Shown piece by piece: positions 12,301 to 21,133 of a stretch of DNA of 64,000 nucleotides (the first letter of the stretch is position 1; every line of letters starts with the position of its first letter). The translations under genes and the position numbers were made by a program. The notes beneath the pieces are model-generated. The model saw only the letters and a list, made by a program, of their open reading frames with translations, was not told the origin of the DNA and ran no database searches. The stretch covers positions 20,445,945 to 20,509,944 of the forward strand of contig NC_069129.1 of assembly GCF_026914265.1 (NCBI RefSeq), read 5' to 3'. Origin of the DNA: Mya arenaria (taxonomy: Eukaryota; Mollusca; Bivalvia; Myida; Myidae).

Positions 12301-15300
12301 ATTATCATCTATGTGTACCTGTGTGAGAACTAGATCACCAAACTGTTCAAAGTAGGCCTTCATGTCATCTTCTGTGCTTTTCCATGGGAGCCCGAGAACA
12401 ATCAGATCACTGGTCTTCCTAGTCTCCACCTTCTTCATCTTTGAAGAGACTGGATTTTCCAACTCTTCATCAACCTTGCGTTTTGATTCTGAGAAAAAGT
12501 TCAGATACAATTTAAACCACCGACAGTGGAGTATACACATGTAGCACATTGTAAAGGAACCCATATCATACAAAATGATATCAAACAGCCAAACCCTGAT
12601 TGCCAGACAATATGGTTCAGGATATACACAAGGGATAAACAGCCAGCCAGGATTGATGGACCAGTATTTCAATCTGGGCAGTATAATGTACATGAAAACA
12701 TGTTGCAAATGGTTGATTTTAAAAAAGTCCAACTTAAATTCAAAGTAGTTTAAGTACAGAGGACAGGTTTGTCCAGCATTGCTTGGGTCCAGAGAAAATA
12801 TTACCGTAAATGACTGGGTATAAGACGATAGGGGGTATTAGACGCAGGGAAAAAAATCGGTGAAAAATCCGAGAAAAATCCGAGAAAAAAACTTTTAATC
12901 TATGTTTTTGGTTAAAAGACGCATAGAAAAAATGTCAAAATCGTCCGGCATTTTCAGCCACCATGTTTGTTGACAGTGACAAAAAAAATTTTTTTTCGTG
13001 AAAATGGCGATGGTTATCTTTAAAACCATACAACCATACTGTCGAGAATGAAAAGTTATGTTATGCAAAAAATATTTTGACAGTGCCCATCTTTGCTTTT
13101 TTATATATAAGTTTGATTATTGTTTAATTCAATTTATTATTCAAAATAATATTGAATACCGTAATTCACAAGAGTTCGGACACCATAAATTAATTATTTT
13201 TTTCGCTCTCCGAATACATTATCATTTTTACATTTTATTTACATGTTTGTTTAATCTGCCTTTTTTCTTCATGTTTGCTTTTTACCACTTATTAATTTAT
13301 CCGTAGTAATCAATGGTCATAAACTTATTTATTACGCCTATAAGTGTAAATCCTTCATGAAGTTAATTAAAACATCATTTTATACATGCACTGAACTGAA
13401 TAAACACATTCTATCGGCTTCAGATCAAAGAGTCACACTGTGTGACGTCACATAACTTACAGTTATACCCACGAGGATCTCGTGGAGAGCATGGACATTG
13501 CTATGCAGGATTAATGTATAACTGTACGATTATTGATTCTTACAGTAAGTGTGGTACAAGTTTGAAAGCTTATTAGCAGATCGTTTTACAAACATGCCAT
13601 GTCGATGTTTTCTTAATCCCTTGATTGCCCTTGTTGTTTGTTTAATCCTCAAATTAATATATCACACTTCCTTTTCAACAGGCAATAAATCGTTTAGGAT
13701 GGGTAGTAACTAATTAAATTGTCACAGTGGTGTATACTGTTAGGTAATCTAGCCAGGCATTGTAAAGATAAAAATCAATAATCTTCGTCTGTGAAACTTG
13801 GTAACTATGAAAGTTATGATTGATGTCCTTTGGGTGTCCGAAAATTAGGTACGCAAAAATAAATTATTTTGGGAAATAATTATGGGTGTCCAAATATTTA
13901 GAGTGTCCGAACTCTTAGGTGAATTACGGTAACTTTAATCGAAAAATATTTTTGTTGAAATTATAAACGTCTTACGATATACCGTATCCCGATCTTCAAC
14001 TGCCGTTTTAACCCGTATATACTCGATCAATATGACGCGAGTAACATCCCTTTCTACATAAATCTAAACAAACTCTCGGCTTGAAATTGACCTCAGAAAA
14101 AAAGTTCGAAAAATTGTTACTGGGTATTATACGCAGGCATTTTTTGGCATCAAAATCTGAGGGAAAAAAGTGCGTCTAATACCCAGTCATTTACGGTAAT
14201 AGAATACAGACCACCTGGATAGCAATAGATCATTGGTTCGATTCTGACTGGAATCTGCAGTTAGTTCAGTTGGTAAGAGTGCCATGCTCTTGTTCTGGCA
14301 GTTGAGAGCTGAGCACCACACCAGGCACAATTATCATACCAGATTTCATTAATGGTGGCAGCGTTCAACTTTAGTCTAAAATAATAGACGTGTTATACGG
14401 GATTCTTCCAATCCCTAACGTCTAAACGGGAATGTGCAAAAAACGGGGGTGTTTTAAAAATATTGAAATTGTTTTAAGTTAAGTATTTTATTGTTGAAAT
14501 TGATCATAAAGAGTAATATTCATATTTTACCATGTAAGTGAAATGTTATTTTGCACTAAACAAGCATTTAATGCATAAAAACAAGTTGTTTACCTTTCCA
14601 ATAAAACGAAAGTTGACTGACACAAACAACAGTTATGCGAAGGGGAACAACTCGATACAATCGTAATTACTCGGCCTCCTCTGACAAAGCTTCGAGATAG
14701 ACCTTGTTATACAATCGTAACAACTCGGCCATGGCAGACAAAATAAACTCAGACAGACAAAATAAAGGATAGTAGTATGTGTGGGGAAGAACCATCCAGC
14801 CGGTGAGCTCATTTCGTTAAATCATCATGTTAGTGTTCTGGAAATTGTGCGTAAGAGCCCCCAACTGGCACACTTTACATTCCAGGTTTCCCCCTAGTCT
14901 AAAATAATAGACGTGTTATACGGGATTCTTCCAATCCCTAACGTCTAAACGGGAATGTGCAAAAAACGGGGGTGTTTTAAAAATATTGAAATTGTTTTAA
15001 GTATAGTATTTTATGGTTGAAATTGATCATAAAGAGTTATATTCATATTTTACCATGTAAGTGAAATGTTATTTTGCACTAAACAAGCATTTAGTGCATT
15101 AAAACAAGTTGTTTACCTTTCCAATAAAACGAAAGCTGACTGACACAGACAACAATTATGCGAAGGGGAACAACTCGATACAATCGTAATAGCTCGGCCT
15201 CCTCCGACAAAGCTTCGAGATAGACCTCATTATACAATCGTAACAACTCGGCAATGGCCGAAATGTTCCGAGCGATTTAAAACTGTGCCCTAAAGCCTTG

Positions 15301-16612
15301 CAGGTGCCCTTCATGTATATATCGTTATGTTTTGACAGAACGAAATAAAAAAAAGCCGTCAAACTTATAATTATAAGTTGGATATTTATATTTTTGTGTT
15401 CGGAACTAATATAAAATAACATTATCTGATAATATTTCTTGTTTTTATGATATTTTATAGACGCTATATGCTTTAACTCGGAATCCTGATCGGAACAACT
15501 ACCCACTTTTGATACTAAACAATTTGTACGTGAAGGATTTGCCATATCAAAAATCTAAAAAAAATCCGTCAACGTACAATTATTTGGACTAGGTTTCCCC
15601 CTAGTCCAAATAATTGTACGTTGACGGATTTTTTTTAGATTTTTGATATGGCAAATCCTTCACGTACAAATTGTTTAGTATCAAAAGTGGGTAGTTGTTC
15701 CGATCAGGATTCCGGGTTAAAGCATATAACGTCTATAAAATATCATAAAAACAAGAAATATTACCAGATAAGGTTATTTTACATTAGTTCCGTACACAAA
15801 AAAATAAATATCCAACTTATAATTATGAGTTTGACGGCTTTTCTTCATTTCATTCTGTCAAAACATAACGATATATACATGAAGGGCACCTGCAAGGCTT
15901 CAGGGCACAGTTTTAAATCGCTCGGAATATTTCGGCCATGGCCGAATTGTTATGATTGTGCAACGAGGTCTATCTCGAAGCTTTGTCGGAGGAGGCGGAG
16001 TTATTACGATTGTATCGAGTTGTTCCCCTTCGCATAATTGTTTTCTGTGTCAGTCAACTTTCGTTTTATTGGAAAGGTAAACAACTTGTTTTAATGCATT
16101 AAATGCTTGTTTAGTGCAAAATAACATTTCACTTACATGGTAAAATATGAATATAACTCTTTATGATCAATTTCAACCATAAAATACTTCACTTAAAACA
16201 ATTTCAATATTTTTTAAAACACCCCCGTTTTTTGCACATTCCCGTTTAGACGTTAGGGATTGGAAGAATCCCGTTAACACGTCTATTATTTTAGACTAGG
16301 TTTCCCCCCAGGACATTTGTGAACGAATTTCAGACCTTTTCGAGATTCTAAGCAATTCAAACCTTTTGGAAAGTTTACAATGTAAACAGTGTCTCCCCAC
16401 ATTCCACCAGGCGGGTAGAGGCTACCATTTGCTAGCCTAACACCTCGGAGTCCTCCAGTTTCCGATCGGTATTTCAACCCACAGGCGCCAGGAAATTGTG
16501 CAACCAATGAAGTAAGCAAGATTGTCCCATCTTGATCTACGCCATCTTCTTCTGTCGGAATCTCGATTTCAAGCTCACTTTCGTCATCTGTAACTCTCAC
16601 AAACGTCGTCAT
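9339..16612 (-). CDS. TARDBP: TAR DNA-binding protein 43 (TDP-43), four coding exons
   Basis: This nuclear RNA-binding protein controls splicing and RNA stability. Coding exons on the minus strand are 16,612-16,363, 12,488-12,319, 10,955-10,815 and 10,034-9,339. They join in frame with GT-AG introns into 418 residues (human 414). Visible parts: N-terminal oligomerisation domain (1-80, [12 protein letters not shown]); bipartite nuclear signal (KRK 86-88, KMKK 100-103); RRM1 with LIVLGL (112-117) and KGFGFIKF (151-158); RRM2 with KIFVARC (198-204) and RAFAFVTF (233-240). The Gly/Asn/Ser-rich C-terminus keeps the short hydrophobic helix ([12 protein letters not shown]). The first ATG is at 16,612; the in-frame codon 30 bases upstream is TTG, not a start. 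Intron 1 (about 3.9 kb) is full of mobile elements. All key aromatic RNA-contact positions look intact. Confidence 0.97.
11325..11460. repeat. Interspersed repeat shared with 23,195-23,335
   Basis: The order TGCCACT, ACATTCCCTGTG, AAGTCTGTTAGATGACCTGAA and TCTTAATGATTAAG here is matched by diverged wording at about 23,195-23,335 (TGCCACTCAT, CATTCCCTGTGCCAGAG, AAGTCCGTTCGACGACATGAA, TCTTAATCATTAAG). It lies in TARDBP intron 2. The family is not known to me. Confidence 0.6.
11680..12197. mobile_element. Interspersed repeat with 161 bp internal tandem units
   Basis: The segment opens with GGTTTTACGGCATCGCA and TATGGCGCCATT and ends with a GTACGTACGTAC-rich tract followed by TGGGGGCATAA. Internally TTTTCAAGAATTAGAT starts at 11,769, 11,930 and 12,091, an exact 161-base period; each unit includes GGGCCGTAACTCCTAAATG. 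The GGGGGCATAA end resembles the end of the large element at 32.1-33.8 kb. No coding capacity is convincing; the 79-codon frame at 11,999-12,238 is inside the repeat. Confidence 0.7.
12804..14196. mobile_element. TA-flanked TIR element (outer of a nested pair)
   Basis: Terminal inverted repeats CCGTAAATGACTGGGTAT (left) and ATACCCAGTCATTTACGG (right) extend inward to GACG/GCGTC words. A TA dinucleotide lies immediately outside each end (12,802-12,803 and 14,197-14,198), as in Tc1/mariner-type insertions. No transposase is present. The interior is broken by a second element, leaving about 620 bases of outer element. It sits in TARDBP intron 1. Confidence 0.8.
13159..13929. mobile_element. TA-flanked TIR element nested inside the outer one
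   Basis: The left end CCGTAATTCACAAGAGTTCG and the right end CGAACTCTTAGGTGAATTACGG form inverted repeats with small differences, and GGACACC/GGGTGTCC words continue inside. TA is present on both sides (13,157-13,158 and 13,930-13,931). The first eight bases match the outer element apart from one position, so the two may be related families. A 35-base segment around 13,430 (TCACACTGTGTGACGTCA) is itself palindromic. No coding frame is supported. Confidence 0.75.
14371..14790. mobile_element. Partial copy of the 699 bp foldback-forming element
   Basis: From TAGTCTAAAATAATAGACG onward this stretch matches the first ~380 bases of the element at 14,894, including the AACGTCTAAACGGGAATGTG word and the paired GGGGAACAACTCGATACAATC and CAATCGTAACAACTCGG words. 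After about 14,750 the similarity stops, so the distal half is missing. It lies 100 bp from the foldback and in the same orientation as its left arm. Confidence 0.75.
14894..15592 (+). mobile_element. 699 bp TIR element, left arm of a foldback
   Basis: The element starts CTAGTCTAAAATAATAGACG and ends CGTACAATTATTTGGACTAG, giving short terminal inverted repeats of its own. It is flanked by the 8-base direct repeat GTTTCCCC (14,886-14,893 and 15,593-15,600). An 8-base target duplication is what hAT-type elements make, but no transposase is encoded, so the family assignment is only a guess. Inside are repeated ACAATCGTAA-ACTCGGCC words. A 129-codon open frame (15,545-15,156, minus strand) is mirrored in the other arm. 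Confidence 0.8.
15601..16299 (-). mobile_element. 699 bp TIR element, right arm of a foldback
   Basis: This is the same element in reverse orientation and of exactly the same length as the left arm, separated from it only by GTTTCCCC. A third copy of GTTTCCCC follows at 16,300-16,307. The arms are close but not identical: their mirrored 129-codon frames differ at about 16 residues by my count. The outer edge lies about 63 bases inside TARDBP intron 1, next to the splice donor at 16,362. Confidence 0.8.
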
Positions 16613-16925
16613 TTTATTAAATTGTGTCTGTTTTTCTAACAAAGATGGCGTCTTATGGTGATTTTGATTAACGAACGTCTGATTAATCGATTTAAGTATT
16701 TAGTCATATCGGCACTTAAAAACATCAATTAGATCATTTTTATATGTTTGGACGCTGCTTAAAAAAACAGGCTTGCGTTAAAAAGTAACTATCTGTATTT
16801 AAAGTCGATTCAATTACATGCATTTTGAAGAAAACCGACAATAATTAATTAGTTTTTGCATTTTACATGTTACAAAATTTCTCTGGCAACCGGAAGCAGC
16901 ATGGCCGCCTGTCAAAATATGTAAA
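16613..16925. promoter_or_regulatory. Candidate divergent promoter of TARDBP and ASTE1
   Basis: TARDBP begins at 16,612 going left and ASTE1 lies to the right. The gap start holds AAGATGGCG (16,642-16,650), a YY1-like motif, and CCGGAAG (16,890-16,896), an ETS-like motif followed by ATGGCCGCC. No TATA box was seen. Such motifs are typical of housekeeping promoters. ASTE1 has a splice acceptor just before its ATG, so its first exon must lie upstream and could be here. The transcription starts are not visible from sequence. Confidence 0.35.
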
Positions 16926-16929
16926 TAAA

Positions 16930-18180
16930 AAGGCAGCAGAATTATTGAGCGTTATTACGAACTTTCTGTGGTATGACAGGTTTTTTTCTTTCTTCAAAAC
17001 ATTGTAAGCCTAATTCATCTTTGTTGACAATTAATGTCAGTACACAGTACACATACAATTCCTGGTGTAGCTGTTGTGAGCTGGTATGCACAACAATGTT
17101 GTTGTATTTTAAGTATTTTATATATACTATTACTGAATACTGCAAAGGGTTCCACTACATAGCTTGGGCACTAAAATATGGCCTTTCAATTCTTTGGTAT
17201 TGTTCAGATAGTAATGATATTGAAATTTGATAAATATCAAGCCACAATAATGCGCGTATAGTGAACATTTTTTAACATAAAGTTGCATTGTTAATTAAAA
17301 ACACAAACGTTACAAATAAAATATTTTGAGCCAAAACCTTTCTCTTATTACACTTAAGTGTTTGAATGAAACATACATTCAAGTGGGATATGGACGCGCA
17401 GAGTCGCCAAAATAAAAATTGTCAAAGACTCTGAAGAAGCTTTCTATATGGACTATTTCTGGACCAATTAGCATGGGCCAAACATGCAAATAGTGTAATA
17501 TTCAATGTCAGGGTGTTGTTTTCTGAAGTAGCTTATTGATATCAGATTAATGACTCTCTTTATGACTTTTGCTAATCAATAATAGATTTAAGTTTAGGTT
17601 TTTTATGCAGGGTAATTATTTTGGATGGTTGGTTATTTATATCAACTATTTTTGGCACTTCGGGGAATTCTTATGTGAATTTGATTCATTATCACCTTCA
17701 GAAGCTGTGTTTTCAACATAAATTTGCTTGTTTAGTCAATTAAAAAATAATGAGAGCGCATGCCAATTTAAGCAAGATACACTTCCTACGCTTTGATATT
17801 AATATTAGTAAGTCAATAACTCTCATCAAATACTTGATTATTGCATTGAAACTTTTAACAATCAAGTATGATAACTCTATCTGGCATATATAATACAAAT
17901 TTTGCCCCTTTATTATCGACGCAATTTGACACTTCATCCTAAGCTTGCACCAGAATTATTTTTTGGTGAAGGTCCTGATGCATTCATATAATGATAATTT
18001 TTCAAATAAAACTCTTAGAACTTTAGTGAAATGTCATATTATTACTTTTCAACAATATCAAAGGACTGAAGGGCCACGTTTTAGCACCCAAGCCATATGA
18101 CAGACTCCTGTAGCTTACACACTAAAATAAATACCAGGAAAAATTGTATGTATCCAAAATAAATAGTCAAAAAATACTTT
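16930..18180. other. No supported coding sequence; probable ASTE1 upstream or 5' UTR intron
   Basis: AT-rich sequence with only short frames. A segment near 18,048 (AATATCAAAGGACTGAAGGG) recurs at about 53,825, so part of this is an interspersed repeat. From about 18,180 the sequence is shared with the second ASTE1 copy (GTAGCAGGATTAAG at 18,182 and 28,831). Confidence 0.45.
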
Positions 18181-18868
18181 GTAGCAGGATTAAGCTTAAG
18201 CTCTGTCATCTGTGATAACAGACCCTAAAGTTCAAATCCTATATTATTATTATGCCTATTTCTGATGCAAGATACTACTGAAAATTTATTCCAAAAAGAG
18301 AAAAAACATCAGTCAGAAAAAGATTGTTTGTTGGCAAAAAATAGATACGGGCTGCTGCAAAAAATTAGAGTAGGTCGGAAAATCAAAAACCAATATTTAT
18401 ATACCTGTCGCATTATTGTGGCTAGGAGTTGTAGAGACTTTACAGAATTGTTGCAAAACAAAAACAGTGTTTAGTCAGATTCAGTGCCAGTGTCTTGTTG
18501 TTAGGGGTTCTTAGAGGTTATACCCAGGAAACAATGTTTATTTAGGGTATGAATCCCAGACTATTTAGTGTGTTTTTGCAGTCTATTACACTGCGTATAA
18601 ACATAATAATAAATAATTTATCTGATAATAGGATCTGGATCTGTTGCCTAAATGCTATATATCCTCAATGCAGATATAAATCATTCAATTGCCCTGTACA
18701 TGCATAAAAACACCAATTTATCAGTCAGAATTTAATTATAAATTACATTATATATATATAAATGTGAAATATTTGAAAACTATTTATCAATATTTATGCG
18801 AAAAACTACAGAAACTAGCTCAGTCAAATCAATTTTTTACATGCATTTCAGGTGACTACTGAACCATT

Positions 18869-21133
18869 ATGGGCGTACGAGGATTATCTACCCTTGTCGA
18901 TGACAACAAGAATTTACTTCTTGCCGACCACAGACTGTATGATACGCGAGTTATAATAGACGGATCCAACCTATATCATTTTCTTTACTACCACTACAAA
19001 GTCGCTGTTCAGTATGGCGGAGATTACGACCATTATGCAAGAAAATGCAAACGCTTCTTTAACACCCTCACAGCATGCAATATTAGACCATATGTTGTGT
19101 TTGATGGAGGATATGACCCGGATGACAGAAAACTGCCAACAGTTTTGGAAAGAATGGAAAACAGAAGAACAAGAGCTGCTAATATTTGTATCAAGGGTCG
19201 TGGGTGCATTCTCCCTCTGTTGGCGTATGAGACATTTCATTTAGTGCTGAAGGAGCTTGGTATTCCGCATGTGTCATGTGTGTATGAGGCTGATAGGGAA
19301 ATAGCTGTGTTGGCAAACAAGTGGAAATGCCCTGTTATGAGTAATGACAGTGATTTCTTTGTTTTTGGAATGGATGGGGGATTTGTGCCATTAGATTATA
19401 TGAACCTTACGCTTTGTGTCTTTAACCAAGAAACAGAGGTGGCTTCGGTTTTGGAGCCTGGTCAAAAACTTGGGAAGAACGAATATTGTTACATCCCCGT
19501 CAAGTATTATAACTATGAGATGTTCACAAAACATTTCAAGAAATCTGACACATCTTTCATTCTGCCACTTTTTGCAACTTTGACAGGCAATGACTACATC
19601 AATGCATCTATTCTGGCCAACTTCTATGCCAGTATTCATGTGCCAAAGAACCCTAGCAAGAAGGGTTTTAAGCTTAACACCCAGACTCACATGTTAGCAG
19701 TTTTGTATTGGATAGATTCTGTAGAATCATGGGAGTATGCTATTCAGCACGTGGTTGGTCACATCAAGTCTGATGAGAAAGAAATGGTGAGAGAGAAGGT
19801 CTGGACATCTTTCCACAGTTACGTGAACATTGATGACTTTTCTGATGTTGAAATTGATATTATTCTTGAGGCTCAGAATGTTAAAGCTGGCAATGAAATT
19901 GAAAACAAAGATGTGCCAAAACTGACCGATTTTTTCAAGCAAGAGATTCCATCTTGGTTTGTCAAGAAGCTAAGGAACTGTGAGATTACAGGCTTTTTCC
20001 TTCAGAACGTTGTCGTAAACCATAGGGTCATTTTCAATTGTCAGATTGAGATTTTAAGGGAGCTATCAACTTACGCCTGTTCGAGGGACTTTAGAAGTGT
20101 GATATATGGAGTGACTATGAATTCAAAAAGAAAAGAAAATGAAGCATTCAAAGATTCAAGAAAAAATAGTATTGAAGAATATGACAGGGACATAAAGAAT
20201 ACTAAAAAGTATTATGTAAGGCCTCAAACAAGTGTTATCAATGATGCAACAGTCCAATCACTTCCAAGTATTTCTCAAGTGCCAGAATTGAACCAATCGG
20301 AGAGGAAAAATATCTTGTTTGGTGCACTTGGCTTTAATATGAGCACCATAGATGTTGAGAATGATTCTTCCTTGACATTGCTTGGCATATTGAGTTACTG
20401 GATAGGACATGCGCAGCCTCAGGTAACCGAGAGTCATCTCTGGTCCGTGATACTGTCCGTGTTCGTGCTTCATATTCGGGCTCTCCAGTGGCTTGAAGAT
20501 AAGAGAGGATTTGGCTTACAACCTGTTGTTCCAGAGATGTTTTCGGATGTTGTTAAAGCAATAGAAAACGCATCAGACAAAGAAATAGACAATTTCATGA
20601 AACACATGGAAAAAAATCGTTCCAAGCCTGATCACTCTTCAAAAAACCCTCAAGAAATGCGAGTTATCCATGGTTTCTCACAATTTCAAGCTTGTTTGGT
20701 TGATGTAATCTATTTAAATCAAGTGCTCCTCTCTCCTGTAGTGATACCTAGCCCGGGAGTCATACTTAACTGCACTTTTGTTTACAACCTTTGCAGAGAC
20801 TTGGAGACTCGTCCAAAACCAGACTTTTACTCAGAAGAAATTCTGACAAAAGAATCGCCCCTACACAGACTGTTTTTATTATGGAAAGACTCTGTGATAA
20901 ACCTGTGCCAATCCGCTTCACCGGACAGTTTTGATTACAGCAATCGAGGGACTAGTGTGAGAACCAAGAAGAAATCAAAATCAGGTAAAGCAAAAAAAGG
21001 GAAACGAGACAGAGTTGTTGAACATGCTGGATCCGATTCAGATTCTTCTGACAAAGATGCAGAAACAAGAGATGAACTGACTGTAAACTGTGATGTTAAC
21101 AACAGATTTGCCATGTTGGGTCTTGATGAATAG
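18869..21133 (+). CDS. ASTE1: Asteroid homolog 1, FEN1/XPG-like nuclease-fold protein
   Basis: A single open exon encodes 754 residues (human ASTE1 is about 679). The start MGVRGLSTLVDD matches the family start MGIRGL. The XPG N-region covers about 1-110 and the I-region about 118-250. Acidic positions that line the metal site of FEN1-type nucleases are present: D31 (IIDGS), D79 (VVFDGG), E140/D142 (YEADRE), D160/D162 (SNDSDF) and D242 (TGNDY). The C-terminus has a lysine-rich patch (about 692-715) and ends in NNRFAMLGLDE, as in human NNRFGLL. A splice acceptor (AG at 18,850-18,851) just before the ATG shows a spliced 5' UTR. Asteroid proteins are linked to EGF-receptor signalling in flies and to the shieldin end-protection pathway in human cells; activity here is inferred. 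A broken duplicate lies at 29.4 kb. Confidence 0.95.
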   Translation: MGVRGLSTLVDDNKNLLLADHRLYDTRVIIDGSNLYHFLYYHYKVAVQYGGDYDHYARKCKRFFNTLTACNIRPYVVFDGGYDPDDRKLPTVLERMENRRTRAANICIKGRGCILPLLAYETFHLVLKELGIPHVSCVYEADREIAVLANKWKCPVMSNDSDFFVFGMDGGFVPLDYMNLTLCVFNQETEVASVLEPGQKLGKNEYCYIPVKYYNYEMFTKHFKKSDTSFILPLFATLTGNDYINASILANFYASIHVPKNPSKKGFKLNTQTHMLAVLYWIDSVESWEYAIQHVVGHIKSDEKEMVREKVWTSFHSYVNIDDFSDVEIDIILEAQNVKAGNEIENKDVPKLTDFFKQEIPSWFVKKLRNCEITGFFLQNVVVNHRVIFNCQIEILRELSTYACSRDFRSVIYGVTMNSKRKENEAFKDSRKNSIEEYDRDIKNTKKYYVRPQTSVINDATVQSLPSISQVPELNQSERKNILFGALGFNMSTIDVENDSSLTLLGILSYWIGHAQPQVTESHLWSVILSVFVLHIRALQWLEDKRGFGLQPVVPEMFSDVVKAIENASDKEIDNFMKHMEKNRSKPDHSSKNPQEMRVIHGFSQFQACLVDVIYLNQVLLSPVVIPSPGVILNCTFVYNLCRDLETRPKPDFYSEEILTKESPLHRLFLLWKDSVINLCQSASPDSFDYSNRGTSVRTKKKSKSGKAKKGKRDRVVEHAGSDSDSSDKDAETRDELTVNCDVNNRFAMLGLDE

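Noticed and set aside
16613-16642. N-terminal extension of TDP-43 by ten residues
   Set aside because: The codon at 16,642 is TTG, not ATG. The MTTFVRV start at 16,612 aligns with the known TDP-43 start.
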